Notes: generated by a model from the sequence alone, not told the origin. Shown: positions 36,404-45,564, counted from the stretch's first letter. The stretch: DNA of 64,000 nucleotides from DMER64 sp041654355 (GCA_041654355.1 JBAZDQ010000004.1:23844-87843); one strand, 5' to 3'. Program-made: numbers and translations.

Positions 36404-37767
36404 TATTTGATCCAACCGTCCCGTTTGAAAGTACAATCCCTGAACAGGGGATCGATGCGGATATATGTGGTTTGTTGTTTTTCTTTAATGAAGTTTTCTA
36501 TGGCGTCCATACGTTGTTTGTTTTCGGCCATATTCTGAATGACATTGTAATCATCTTCCATGTTGGCTGTATGGGAAGGAATTATCTTGTCCAGCCGGAT
36601 GATCTTGTAAATTACGTTTCCTTCGCGGCCTTCATTGTCCCTGCTTTCAAATGCCGTGGAAATATCACCTTCTTTCATGTCCTTGATTACGTTATAATCA
36701 CTGGTTTTGAGCTGGTCCTTTTCAAAAAGCATGGATCCGGTATTCTCATCGGCCATACGTCCCCCGTTCAGACGTGAAGGAGGGTCTTCCGAGTAAAGTA
36801 CAGCAGCTCTTTCAAAAGTGATGCTGTCCGTTTTTATAACATTACTTAAGCTGTCAAGGCGGTTCATACAGGTAATCTTCTCGGAGCTCAGAACCTCGGG
36901 TTTCAGGAGTATATGACGAGCATTGAACATATCACCTTCGCGCTCAATTAACTGGATAAGGTGATAACCGTCAGGAGTTTCCACGATCTGTGAAACTTGT
37001 CCTTCTTTTAATACAATGGCGGCGTCCCCGAATGCAGGCCAGTACATCTGTTTGGCAGCCATGCCCAGTTCTCCGCCGCGGCGGGCCGAGTAGGGGTCCT
37101 GAGAATATAATGTGGCCAGGGTACTGAAACGTTCTCCGTTCAGGATCCTTTCCCTGAATTCCAGAAGACGCTCTTTAACCATCAGGATGGCTTCCTCTTT
37201 TGGGGGATAAAGCACTATCTGGCTTAGCTGGTACTGAGTGGGAATGATGGGAAGGCTGTCCTTTGGGGTGTCCCGGTAAAAATCTTCAATGTCTTTTGGA
37301 GTAAGGGGCGGTACGCTTTCGGTAATGGTAGATTGCATATCCCGGGTAAGGCTTTGTTCACGGAACAATTCCCTCCATTCCTGTTTAAGCCTGAAGATGG
37401 GTTTGTGGAAATATTCTTCGGTTGCTTTTTCTCCGCCCAGACGTGTTTTGATGTCCTGCAGCCTGTTTTCCAGTTCAAGTTCCACGTATTCTTCGTTCAC
37501 GGTAAGGCTGTCCAAACGGGCCTGGCTAAGCATCAGTTTGGAAACCAGCATGTTCTCCAATATTTCACAACGGATGTTTTTATCCGAGATAACCCCTTGC
37601 ATGATCTGCATTTGTACTTCTTCTTCTATTGTCGAAAGCTGGATCATTTCATTTCCTATCAGGGCAATAACTTTATCCACCAGGCCGTTGCCGTATTTTT
37701 GTCCAAAAGCCGAACCGGCGGTTAACAGAAGAACCAAAATACTTATTGCAGATTTTCTAATCTTCAT
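36403..37767 (-). CDS. SurA-like periplasmic peptidylprolyl isomerase
   Basis: 454 residues. Signal peptide (about 1-22, AGSAFGQ), an N-terminal chaperone region (about 25-170) and two parvulin-type domains (about 175-275 and 285-395; PTQYQLSQIVLYPP, RRGGELGMAAKQMY, FNARHILLKP). This is the SurA arrangement, and a role in outer-membrane protein folding is likely. It overlaps the next gene by 1 bp and the preceding gene by 11 bp, so the three are co-translated from one mRNA. Confidence 0.9.
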   Translation of the reverse strand: MKIRKSAISILVLLLTAGSAFGQKYGNGLVDKVIALIGNEMIQLSTIEEEVQMQIMQGVISDKNIRCEILENMLVSKLMLSQARLDSLTVNEEYVELELENRLQDIKTRLGGEKATEEYFHKPIFRLKQEWRELFREQSLTRDMQSTITESVPPLTPKDIEDFYRDTPKDSLPIIPTQYQLSQIVLYPPKEEAILMVKERLLEFRERILNGERFSTLATLYSQDPYSARRGGELGMAAKQMYWPAFGDAAIVLKEGQVSQIVETPDGYHLIQLIEREGDMFNARHILLKPEVLSSEKITCMNRLDSLSNVIKTDSITFERAAVLYSEDPPSRLNGGRMADENTGSMLFEKDQLKTSDYNVIKDMKEGDISTAFESRDNEGREGNVIYKIIRLDKIIPSHTANMEDDYNVIQNMAENKQRMDAIENFIKEKQQTTYIRIDPLFRDCTFKRDGWIK

Positions 37768-38623
37768 CCTTATCGTAGATTTTTATTGTTTGTTTGTTCC
37801 AACCCTCTTTCAGTACCCGGGTCTCGAGGTCTTTTAACAGTTGCTGCTTTCTTTTGCTGATAATAATCTGGCGTATATTTGCCCGGATGTGTTCCATAGG
37901 GGCGGAATTTCCGGCCGGAATAAACTCACTTACCGATACCAGGTACGCATACAAGCTGTCCCTGGTGTCTATGTATCCGGCAGGTTTGAGTGCCTGCAAT
38001 ACCGTTTCCCTTCCAACGGGCAAATCTTGTGCCAATTCACCGGCTGATACCCATCTGTTTTCATAATTGGTATAGATCTCGGCAGAACTTTCGCAGAGCC
38101 GGTCCAGTTGGGCAAGATCTTCCAGGGTGTTGGAGCGGTAAATATTGCGTACCATTGGAAGATAAGGTGAATGCAGCCGCATACGGATAAGCCTGGCCCT
38201 GACCAGGGGCTCATCCAACAGAAAAAGTTCAAGGTTGTCTGTGTAGTAGTCTTGGATCTCATCGGTATTAATGAGGGTATCTATGCGTTCTTCAACGTAT
38301 TTTTTCTGATACCGGAAAACCAACAGGGATTTTCGGTAATCAGCAAGTTCCTGTTCCACGTCTTTTTCTTCTCTAGAAAGCTCTTCTTCCGCCTTTTTCA
38401 GGAGCAGGTTATCGATAGCCCAGAGATCTATATAATGGTTTACCATGTTCTGTGAATCTCGGGCAGAATATGCTTCCTGCAGCAACCCTTCCACGTCTCT
38501 TTTGTAAAGAATCTCTTTTCCTATTTGTGCCATGCGCTCCGGTTCATTGCCAAACCATCGTTTCAGATGTTGACAGGAAGTCAGTGTAATAAGACAGAGT
38601 GTAATGTAACCCCATTTTTTCAT
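37757..38623 (-). CDS. PPIase-like lipoprotein (second chaperone of the OstA block)
   Basis: 288 residues with a lipoprotein signal (TLTSC, Cys17). A helical chaperone-like body (YKRDVEGLLQEAYSARDSQN, then a charged coiled coil about 75-115) resembles the N-domain of SurA/PpiC proteins. A recognisable parvulin active-site domain is not seen, so isomerase activity is doubtful. In this lineage it usually stands between guaB and the SurA-like gene. It starts 11 bp after guaB's stop. Confidence 0.82.
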   Translation of the reverse strand: MKKWGYITLCLITLTSCQHLKRWFGNEPERMAQIGKEILYKRDVEGLLQEAYSARDSQNMVNHYIDLWAIDNLLLKKAEEELSREEKDVEQELADYRKSLLVFRYQKKYVEERIDTLINTDEIQDYYTDNLELFLLDEPLVRARLIRMRLHSPYLPMVRNIYRSNTLEDLAQLDRLCESSAEIYTNYENRWVSAGELAQDLPVGRETVLQALKPAGYIDTRDSLYAYLVSVSEFIPAGNSAPMEHIRANIRQIIISKRKQQLLKDLETRVLKEGWNKQTIKIYDKDED

Positions 38624-38634
38624 GACAGGAAAAA

Positions 38635-40104
38635 TTACCGGGAATAATTAGGTGCTTCACGCGTAATGGTCACATCATGAGGATGGTTTTCTATGACACC
38701 GGCAGAGGTGATTCTCACAAATTCCGCCTTCTTCAGGGAAGCCAGGTCTGGTGTTCCGCAATAACCCATTCCGGCCCTTAAGCCTCCGGTCATCTGGTAA
38801 AACACTTCACTCAGTGTCCCTTTATAGGGGACCTGGGCCACGATCCCTTCCGGAACTAATTTTTTAATGTCATCTTCGGTGTCCTGGAAATAACGGTCTT
38901 TTGATCCCTGCTGCATGGCTTCCAGCGAACCCATGCCGCGATAACTTTTAAATTTCCTGCCGTTTAGGATGATGGTTTCACCCGGGGATTCTTCCACTCC
39001 GGCAAAGAGGGATCCTGCCATGACCGTATCTGCTCCGGCCGCCAGGGCTTTTACCATGTCCCCCGAGTATCTTATTCCACCGTCGGCAATGACCGGGACA
39101 CCTTTTTCCCTAAGCGCCTCGTAAGTTTGCATAATGGCCGACAACTGGGGTACGCCCACTCCGGCAACAACCCGGGTGGTACAGATGGAACCGGGGCCGA
39201 TGCCGACTTTTACGGCGTCGGCCCCGGCCTCGGCAAGGGCTAATGCTCCGGATGCCGTGGCCACGTTCCCCGCCACAATATCCAAATGAGGGAAGGTCTG
39301 TTTTGCTTTTCTTACCGTCTCCAGCACTCCGGCAGAATGGCCGTGTGCTGTATCTATAACAACGGCATCAATATCAACGGTAAGTAATTTCTCGATCTTT
39401 TCCAGTGTATCGGCTTTTACCCCGACGGCGGCAGCGGTGCGAAGCCTCCCCTTGCTATCCTTGCTGGCCTTAGGGTTGTCCTTGATCTTGGTGATGTCTT
39501 TGAAGGTCAGCAACCCTATTAGTTTAAAGTTTCTGTCCACTACCGGAAGTTTTTCAATCTTGTAGATTTTCAGTAGTTCCGTGGCACTACCCAGGTCGGC
39601 TCCGTCGTGAATTGTGATCAGGTTTTCTTTGGTCATGATATCCCGGATGGAAGTCCCCAGATTTTCTACAAATCGCAGATCCCGGTTGGTGATGATCCCT
39701 ATAAGACGGTGTTTTTCATCTACTACGGGTATGCCACCTATATGGTTGTCTGCCATTAATTTCAGGGCGTCTCCCACGCAGGCGTCCGGTGAGATCACTA
39801 TGGGATCATAGATCATGCCGCTTTCCGACCTTTTGACTTTACGTACGTGTTCCATTTGTTGTTCTATGGACATGTTTTTGTGGATGACGCCTATTCCGCC
39901 TTCCCGGGCAATTGCAATAGCCAGGGATGAGTCGGTAACGGTGTCCATGGCCGATGAGACAATAGGAGCACTTAAAACTATATTCCTTGAAAAGCGCGTG
40001 GTAAGATCTACGTCACGCGGAAGTACGGAGGATGCGGCCGGGAGAAGAAGAACGTCATCAAAAGTGAGTCCTTCATAAATAATACGATTGCTGAAAGATT
40101 TCAT
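38635..40104 (-). CDS. guaB: Inosine-5'-monophosphate dehydrogenase
   Basis: 489 residues. The TIM barrel is interrupted by two CBS domains (about 95-205). The catalytic loop is GPGSICTTRVVAGVGVPQ, with the active-site cysteine, and the flap YRGMGSLEAM is present. It oxidises IMP to XMP, the committed step of GMP synthesis, with NAD+. It leads the minus-strand block that continues into the PPIase and OstA-like genes. Confidence 0.97.
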   Translation of the reverse strand: MKSFSNRIIYEGLTFDDVLLLPAASSVLPRDVDLTTRFSRNIVLSAPIVSSAMDTVTDSSLAIAIAREGGIGVIHKNMSIEQQMEHVRKVKRSESGMIYDPIVISPDACVGDALKLMADNHIGGIPVVDEKHRLIGIITNRDLRFVENLGTSIRDIMTKENLITIHDGADLGSATELLKIYKIEKLPVVDRNFKLIGLLTFKDITKIKDNPKASKDSKGRLRTAAAVGVKADTLEKIEKLLTVDIDAVVIDTAHGHSAGVLETVRKAKQTFPHLDIVAGNVATASGALALAEAGADAVKVGIGPGSICTTRVVAGVGVPQLSAIMQTYEALREKGVPVIADGGIRYSGDMVKALAAGADTVMAGSLFAGVEESPGETIILNGRKFKSYRGMGSLEAMQQGSKDRYFQDTEDDIKKLVPEGIVAQVPYKGTLSEVFYQMTGGLRAGMGYCGTPDLASLKKAEFVRITSAGVIENHPHDVTITREAPNYSR

Positions 40105-40123
40105 GTCCGGTGATTTTATCTTG

Positions 40124-40131
40124 CAAATATA
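40124..40131 (-). promoter_or_regulatory. Promoter -7 box of guaB and the envelope block
   Basis: TAtaTTTG on the minus strand, exact consensus, 19 nt before the guaB ATG. It is 22 nt from the opposing symporter box. Confidence 0.7.
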
Positions 40132-40153
40132 AAGAAAACGAGGGATTATGTAT

Positions 40154-40161
40154 TATCTTTG
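40154..40161 (+). promoter_or_regulatory. Promoter -7 box of the symporter gene
   Basis: TAtcTTTG, exact consensus, 5 nt before the ATG at 40167, again predicting an almost leaderless transcript. Confidence 0.7.
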
Positions 40162-40166
40162 TGTAC

Positions 40167-41357
40167 ATGAAAAAATGGAAAGTCGGATTGCTTGCCAGGG
40201 TTGCCATTGCCATTGTACTGGGCATCGTCTCCGGCTTGTTTTTTCCCGTTTGGGCACAGCGTATTTTTCTAACTTTCAATGATCTGTTCAGCTCTTTCCT
40301 GGATTTTATTGTGCCGTTGATCATCTTGGGGCTTATAGCCCCCGGGATAGCCGAATTGGGAAGGGGGGCAGGTAAAATGCTGGGCACTACCCTGGGTCTT
40401 GCTTATGGTTCCACGTTGTTGAGCGGGTTCTTTGCCTATTTCACATGCCGGGCAGTATACCCGGTATTGTTGAACAGTAATGGAAACGCCTTGAGCATGG
40501 TACCTGACGGGACAACGGGTCTGGCGGAAAATGTTGATAAACTTATGCCTTACTTTTCACTCGACTTTCCCCCTCTGTTCAGCGTCATGTCTGCCCTGGT
40601 TTTTGCCTTTGTTCTGGGGCTGGGTCTTGCAGTTGTCCGGAACGGAGAGGCGCTCAGAAATGTGCTTTCAGGGTTCAGGGAAGTGGTTAATAAAACAATT
40701 TCCGGGGTGATCATCCCGTTGTTGCCTTTGTTCGTATACGGCATTTTCCTGAAAATGGCCGCCGAAGGACAGGTTCAGCAGGTATTGGGTATCTTTTTGA
40801 AGATCATTGTACTAATCTTTGGTATGACCGTCATCCTGTTGCTGTTCCAGTTCATTGTGGCGGGACTGATTGCAAGAAAAAATCCCTTCGTTCTTTTAAA
40901 AACTATGTTGACGGCTTATGTGACCGCTTTAGGCACACAGTCTTCCGCCGCGACCATTCCCGTTACCCTGGGGCAGGCGGTCAAATGCGGTGTGGATCCC
41001 AGGGTGGCAGGCTCAGTGATCCCTCTTTGTGCGACTGTACATTTATCGGGGAGTATGCTTAAGATCACCTCTTGTGCCATGGCTGTTATGATATTGATGA
41101 AGATGCCTTTGGATCCTGCGGTTTTTGCCGGGTTCATCTTTTTGCTGGGCATCACCATGATAGCTGCTCCCGGAGTTCCCGGAGGTGCCATCATGGCTGC
41201 CATAGCCGTACTTCAGTCTGTGCTGGGTTTCAATGCCGAGGCTATTGGTCTGATGATTACCCTGTATATTGCCATGGACAGTTTCGGGACAGCCTGCAAT
41301 GTGACGGGTGATGGGGCAATTGCCGTAATAGTGAATAAATTATATGCAAAGAGTTAG
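40167..41357 (+). CDS. Dicarboxylate/amino-acid:cation symporter (DAACS family)
   Basis: 396 residues with eight membrane helices and two re-entrant loops. Family landmarks: GTQSSAATIPVTLGQAVKCG (hairpin HP1 region), and GVPGGAIMAAI followed by MDSFGTACNVTGDGAIAVIV (HP2 and helix 8 substrate site). It couples uptake of glutamate, aspartate, serine/threonine or dicarboxylates to Na+ or H+. The start is ATG 40167 (MKKWKVGLLAR), since the upstream open frame covers the promoter. The LOG gene starts inside its last 14 bp. Confidence 0.9.
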   Translation: MKKWKVGLLARVAIAIVLGIVSGLFFPVWAQRIFLTFNDLFSSFLDFIVPLIILGLIAPGIAELGRGAGKMLGTTLGLAYGSTLLSGFFAYFTCRAVYPVLLNSNGNALSMVPDGTTGLAENVDKLMPYFSLDFPPLFSVMSALVFAFVLGLGLAVVRNGEALRNVLSGFREVVNKTISGVIIPLLPLFVYGIFLKMAAEGQVQQVLGIFLKIIVLIFGMTVILLLFQFIVAGLIARKNPFVLLKTMLTAYVTALGTQSSAATIPVTLGQAVKCGVDPRVAGSVIPLCATVHLSGSMLKITSCAMAVMILMKMPLDPAVFAGFIFLLGITMIAAPGVPGGAIMAAIAVLQSVLGFNAEAIGLMITLYIAMDSFGTACNVTGDGAIAVIVNKLYAKS

Positions 41358-41877
41358 CGTTTTTTGCGGGTCCCGGAAAGGGAACGATCCGCTGATCATC
41401 CGCCAGGCAGTACTTCTGGGAGAACTTCTGGCCAAAAAGGGGATAGAGCTTGTTTACGGGGGAACCCGTGTGGGCATTATGGGAGTTTTGGCAGACAGTG
41501 TCCTGGCACACGGGGGAACGGTAGAAGGTATTATGCCCGCTTTAATTGAAGAAAAGCAGATAGCTCATGAGAACCTGACAAAAATGGTACAGGTGTCTGA
41601 TCTTGAAGAAAGGAAAAAAAGACTGATCGCAAATTGTGATGCCATTTTGGTTTTTCCGGGCAGTTACGGAACGTTGGATGAAATGTTCAATGCTTTGGTC
41701 TATAAACAATTGGACAAAATCCAAAAACCTGTTATTCTGTTGAATATAGGAGGGTTTTACGACCCTTTACTGCTCCAGTTAGACCGGATGGTTGCTACAG
41801 GATTTATGCCGGAGCGTTTTCACCGGAATTTGCAGGTGGTTACCGATTGTCGGGAATTGGATTTTCTAGGGGAGTAA
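41344..41877 (+). CDS. LOG-family nucleotide phosphoribohydrolase (TIGR00730)
   Basis: 177 residues with the Rossmann-like LOG fold: VFCGSRKGNDP, VYGGTRVGIMG and VFPGSYGTLDE. Members cleave cytokinin-type or plain nucleoside 5'-monophosphates to base and ribose-5-phosphate. The usual signature is PGGxGTxxE; here the second glycine is replaced by serine (PGSYGTLDE), though the catalytic glutamate remains. Overlaps the radical SAM gene by 38 bp at its 3' end. Confidence 0.9.
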   Translation: MQRVSVFCGSRKGNDPLIIRQAVLLGELLAKKGIELVYGGTRVGIMGVLADSVLAHGGTVEGIMPALIEEKQIAHENLTKMVQVSDLEERKKRLIANCDAILVFPGSYGTLDEMFNALVYKQLDKIQKPVILLNIGGFYDPLLLQLDRMVATGFMPERFHRNLQVVTDCRELDFLGE

Positions 41878-42793
41878 CATATTTTGCTCCCTGAAATGTG
41901 TTGCGTTCTTCCAGGCGTTTTTCCAGGAGACGTATAATTTCAACATTACGTATCAATCCCCAGGGTGTTGCATTAACAAAACGGGGAGGTACTTCTCCGG
42001 CTATTCGTTCAATGAAAATATCCGGGCGCAGCAATTCCAGAAAATCAACAACAAAATCCAGGTATTCAGGAAGTGTGAAGGTCACAAAGTCTCCGGGGAG
42101 TTTTTCAAATTCTTTTTCCATGGGAGTGCCTTTTACTATCTGTAGCTGGTGCAGCTTAAGACTTGTTATTGGTAATTTGCTGAGTATAACGGCTTCTTTG
42201 AGCATATCTTCACGGGATTCACCCGGAAGACCCAGAATCATGTGAATACCTGTGTGGAGGCCGTTTGCAGCTGTCGCCTGAATGGCTTCCACCGACTGTT
42301 CCCAGGTATGGCACCGGTTAATGCGCCGTAGTGTCCTGTTGTAACAGGATTCCACCCCGTATTCCAGCATTACGATCTTTTCTTTTGACAATTCCCGGAA
42401 ATAACCCAGTTTTTGCTCATTTATACAATCCGGACGGGTCCCGATTACAATCCCGCGTATACGTGGGTCCTCCAAAACAGGTTTGTATATACGGCGCAGA
42501 TCTTCCAGGGGTGCATGTGTGTTGGAGTAAGGTTGAAAATAGGCCAGGTAACCCCCGGCTTTCCGGTACCTGATGTGATGGAATTCAATGCCTTCATCTA
42601 TTTGCTGCGTGAGACTTTTATCTGGAGTGCTGTAGCCGGGATGAAAAGCTTTGTTATCACAATAGGTACATCCTCCTGATCCGACTGTCCCGTCGCGATT
42701 TGGACAGGTAAAACCTGCGTCAACCACGACTTTCTGAAGCCGGGTCCCGTATTTCTGAATAAAAAAACCCGTAAATGAACGATACCTTTGCAT
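41840..42793 (-). CDS. Radical SAM protein, YhcC family (TIGR01212)
   Basis: 317 residues. The family-specific cluster motif has cysteines at positions 30, 42 and 45 (CPNRDGTVG ... GGCTYC), binding the 4Fe-4S cluster that cleaves SAM. GVESCYNRTLRRINRCHTWE and HMILGLPGESREDML are further family landmarks. The substrate is not established to my knowledge. The gene is divergent from the NlpC/P60 gene with tightly interleaved promoters. Confidence 0.91.
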   Translation of the reverse strand: MQRYRSFTGFFIQKYGTRLQKVVVDAGFTCPNRDGTVGSGGCTYCDNKAFHPGYSTPDKSLTQQIDEGIEFHHIRYRKAGGYLAYFQPYSNTHAPLEDLRRIYKPVLEDPRIRGIVIGTRPDCINEQKLGYFRELSKEKIVMLEYGVESCYNRTLRRINRCHTWEQSVEAIQATAANGLHTGIHMILGLPGESREDMLKEAVILSKLPITSLKLHQLQIVKGTPMEKEFEKLPGDFVTFTLPEYLDFVVDFLELLRPDIFIERIAGEVPPRFVNATPWGLIRNVEIIRLLEKRLEERNTFQGAKYVTPLENPIPDNR

Positions 42794-42797
42794 GCTA

Positions 42798-42828
42798 CAA
42801 AGGTAAAAGTAAGGCTTGTCATATCAAA
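42798..42828 (-). promoter_or_regulatory. Promoter of the YhcC-family gene
   Basis: On the minus strand TTTG (42828-42825), exactly 19 nt, then TAccTTTG (42805-42798): a full consensus promoter ending 4 nt before the ATG. Its -33 element overlaps the spacer of the opposing promoter. Confidence 0.8.
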
Positions 42829-42845
42829 GATTTGCCCTAAATTTG
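42816..42845 (+). promoter_or_regulatory. Promoter of the NlpC/P60-epimerase gene pair
   Basis: TTG (42816-42818), 19 nt, then TAaaTTTG (42838-42845), ending 6 nt before the ATG. It shares 13 bp with the promoter on the other strand, so RNA polymerase should not occupy both at once. Confidence 0.75.
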
Positions 42846-42851
42846 TAAGTT

Positions 42852-44063
42852 ATGAAAAAGCTAAGCAATTACCTCCTGGCGGCTTCTGTCGCAATTGCCG
42901 TTCTCGCCGGGTGCGCGAAAGGCAGGACTCTGGAACAGTTATCGGTAATTTCCGAAAACATGAAATCGGCTTTCGCTCCTGACAGAAGGGAGAAAGTCTA
43001 TGATATTTCTTTTGAAAAGCAGAAAGGTTCAAAGAGTTACATCGCGCGGGGAATCACTACTGAATCGGAAGTGGTACCTGCTTTGATCGCAGCAGCCGCT
43101 TCGCAGGGCATTGCACTGACCGACAGTGTAAAGGTATTACCTGATCCGGGGCTGGGTGAATTTATTTACGGCGTGACTTCCCTTTCAGTTGTAAGTCACA
43201 GGTACGAACCGCGTCATGCTTCCGAATCTGCTACACAGACTTTAATGGGAACACCGTTGAGGATATTGCAGGAGAAAGGAGGCTGGACAATGGTGAAAAC
43301 ACCTGAAGGGTATATTGCATGGGCGCCATCTTCCGGGGTACAGGTCATGGACCGACAAGCTTATGAAAAATGGATGGCGGCTTCAAAAGTAATCATAAAT
43401 AAACATTATACATTATTCAGGGAACAGGCTTTGCCCGGAGCACCCATCGTTGGCGACGGTATCTGGGGAGATATTGTTGAATTGGAAGGACAGACCCCGC
43501 TGTATTACAGGGTAAAACTCCCAAACGGGAAACAGGCTTACCTGTCGCGCTTTGATGCAGAACCTTTCAGGGAATGGGCAATGAAAGAAAATCCCATGCC
43601 GGAACAGATAATTTCCACATCTTTACAGTTTATGGGATTTCCTTATTTATGGGCAGGAACATCTGTCAAGGCAATGGATTGCAGCGGCCTTGTAAAAAAT
43701 TCGTATTTCCTGAACGGGGTGATACTCTTGCGTGATGCTTCCCAGCAGGCCCGTATGGGTGAGGAGGTTAACATTACCGAAGGATGGCAGAACCTGCAAA
43801 TGGGAGATCTGATATTTTTCGGAAGAAAGGCTACGGAAAAAAGAAAAGAAAGTATTACCCACGTGGGCATCTATATTGGAGACAGCCGTTTTATTCATTC
43901 CTCCGGTCTTGTCCGGGTGAATTCCCTGGATCCTGCCAGTGAAATTTATTATACGGGATCCGACCGGTTGTTGCGGGCCGTCCGGATACTCAATCATATA
44001 GATGACGGAACCCGGGTGATATCTGTCAGGGAACATCCCTGGTACGGACTATCGGCAAATTAA
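42852..44063 (+). CDS. NlpC/P60 cell-wall peptidase lipoprotein with SH3 domain
   Basis: 403 residues. A lipoprotein signal ends at LAGC (Cys17). An SH3-like region follows (about 110-235: TPLRILQEKGGWTMVKTPEGYIAW), then a C-terminal NlpC/P60 domain with catalytic Cys277 (AMDCSGLVK) and the histidine of ITHVGIYIG. This is the layout of gamma-D-Glu-diaminopimelate endopeptidases such as YkfC, which act on stem peptides with a free L-Ala end. It is followed after 21 bp by a dipeptide epimerase, so it probably supplies L-Ala-D-Glu to that enzyme. Confidence 0.92.
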   Translation: MKKLSNYLLAASVAIAVLAGCAKGRTLEQLSVISENMKSAFAPDRREKVYDISFEKQKGSKSYIARGITTESEVVPALIAAAASQGIALTDSVKVLPDPGLGEFIYGVTSLSVVSHRYEPRHASESATQTLMGTPLRILQEKGGWTMVKTPEGYIAWAPSSGVQVMDRQAYEKWMAASKVIINKHYTLFREQALPGAPIVGDGIWGDIVELEGQTPLYYRVKLPNGKQAYLSRFDAEPFREWAMKENPMPEQIISTSLQFMGFPYLWAGTSVKAMDCSGLVKNSYFLNGVILLRDASQQARMGEEVNITEGWQNLQMGDLIFFGRKATEKRKESITHVGIYIGDSRFIHSSGLVRVNSLDPASEIYYTGSDRLLRAVRILNHIDDGTRVISVREHPWYGLSAN

Positions 44064-44084
44064 GTTACAACATACCTATAGAAC

Positions 44085-45263
44085 ATGAATTCAACCAGAC
44101 GCGATTTTTTAAAAACATCCATGGCCCTGGCCGCAGCAGCTGCGGTAGCCAATCCTGTACGTCTTTTCGCATCGGGAGCAAGCAGTAAGAGAAGGTCCGG
44201 AAAAGTCTCCGGAACGGATAAAATGGTCCTCACATTTGAGCCGTTTGAAGCCCGGATGAAACACGTTTTCACCATTGCGGGATCTTCCCGGTCCACGACC
44301 CCCATTGTATTGACCAAAATTTCTTACCAGGGTTATGTAGGTTACGGAGAAGCTTCTATGCCACCTTACCTGGGAGAAAGCACGGCTTCTGCTATGGATT
44401 TTCTCAGGCGTGTAGATCTAAGCCGGTTCAGCTCTCCGTTCCAGATGGAAGATATTCTGACTTATGTGGATAATATAACGACCAACAATACCGCAGCAAA
44501 ATGTGCCGTAGATATTGCTTTACACGATTTGTGCGGCAAAATCATGGGACAACCCTGGTGGAAAATCTGGGGATGGAATAACCGGGATCTTCCCAGTACT
44601 TCGGTAACAGTCGGTCTGGCCTATGCTCCCGACGGAAGCATTGATAAAGAAGAAGTCCGTAAAAAAACCCTGGAAACCCTGGATTACAACTTGATAAAAG
44701 TAAAACTCGGTAATACGGAAGAAAACGACAAAACCATGATCACTACCATTCGTGAGATTACCGATCTGCCTATAGTAGTTGATGCCAACCAGGGCTGGAA
44801 AGAAAAAGGTTATGCCCTGGATATGATAGAATGGCTTGCCCAAAGAGGAGTGGAAATGGTAGAACAGCCCATGCCAAAATTATTGCTGGACGAGGCTGCC
44901 TGGCTGCGGGATCACAGTCCCCTTCCGATTATGGCCGATGAAGCATGCCAGCGATTGTCAGATGTTAGAAAGCTTTACGGAGCTTATGACGGCATTAACA
45001 TCAAATTGATGAAATGTACAGGAATGCGGGAAGCCCGTGAGATGATCTCCCTGGCGAAAGCCCTTCATATGCGTATCATGATGGGATGCATGACCGAAAC
45101 GTCTGTTGCGATCTCGGCAGCAGCCCAGTTTGCTGATCAGCTTGAATGGGCCGATTTAGACGGGAATTGGCTGATAGCTAACGACATATTTACCGGAATG
45201 AAGGTGGTAGACGGACGTATAACCTTGGAAGACAAACCCGGAATAGGGGTTGAACCTTTATAA
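44085..45263 (+). CDS. L-Ala-D/L-Glu-type dipeptide epimerase with Tat signal
   Basis: 392 residues of the enolase superfamily. Key residues are visible: KxK pair K205/K207 (IKVKL), metal ligands D233 (VDANQGW), E260 (VEQPMP) and D285 (ADEACQR), and the opposite-face lysine K307 (INIKLMK). The N-terminus carries a twin-arginine signal (TRRDFLKTSMALAAAAAVAN), suggesting export of the folded enzyme to the periplasm, unlike the cytoplasmic E. coli and B. subtilis enzymes. With the NlpC/P60 lipoprotein just upstream it makes a murein-peptide salvage pair. The exact dipeptide is not certain. Confidence 0.9.
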   Translation: MNSTRRDFLKTSMALAAAAAVANPVRLFASGASSKRRSGKVSGTDKMVLTFEPFEARMKHVFTIAGSSRSTTPIVLTKISYQGYVGYGEASMPPYLGESTASAMDFLRRVDLSRFSSPFQMEDILTYVDNITTNNTAAKCAVDIALHDLCGKIMGQPWWKIWGWNNRDLPSTSVTVGLAYAPDGSIDKEEVRKKTLETLDYNLIKVKLGNTEENDKTMITTIREITDLPIVVDANQGWKEKGYALDMIEWLAQRGVEMVEQPMPKLLLDEAAWLRDHSPLPIMADEACQRLSDVRKLYGAYDGINIKLMKCTGMREAREMISLAKALHMRIMMGCMTETSVAISAAAQFADQLEWADLDGNWLIANDIFTGMKVVDGRITLEDKPGIGVEPL

Positions 45264-45285
45264 TATATTTTTTAAAAGAACTAGT

Positions 45286-45564
45286 ATGCCTGAAAATTTA
45301 AGAACATTAAAGAAAGATATTGATTATTTGATAGATGAAGTAATCTCTGATTGCTGTACATTTATATACATTAATCCCGACAAAAAAGAAGAAGAGGCTA
45401 TGGAAGTGATCAACCAGGCGATTGCCTTGAGGGATGAAATGTTTGAACGACTGAACAAAATTCACGAGAAACCTGCCAGGCCTCATTTCAAGGCGTTGAA
45501 AGAAGAATTTCTGAAAAGAGTGGATGACTTGTTTGAGACAATAAGTGAATTGGCTAAACAGTAA
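45286..45564 (+). CDS. Small helical protein of unknown function
   Basis: 92 residues, predicted almost wholly helical and charged (EEEAMEVINQAIALRDEMFE, then a C-terminal helix FLKRVDDLFETISELAKQ). It contains a paired cysteine (DCCTF). No signal peptide. I do not recognise a family. The start is ATG 45286; an upstream in-frame TTG lies inside the epimerase gene. It follows that gene by 22 bp and overlaps metH by 20 bp, so coupling to metH is likely. Confidence 0.75.
   Translation: MPENLRTLKKDIDYLIDEVISDCCTFIYINPDKKEEEAMEVINQAIALRDEMFERLNKIHEKPARPHFKALKEEFLKRVDDLFETISELAKQ

Noticed and set aside
44064..45544. A cobalamin or SAM riboswitch for metH
   Set aside because: The genes before metH are separated by at most 22 bp or overlap, leaving no space for an aptamer; no B12-box was seen.
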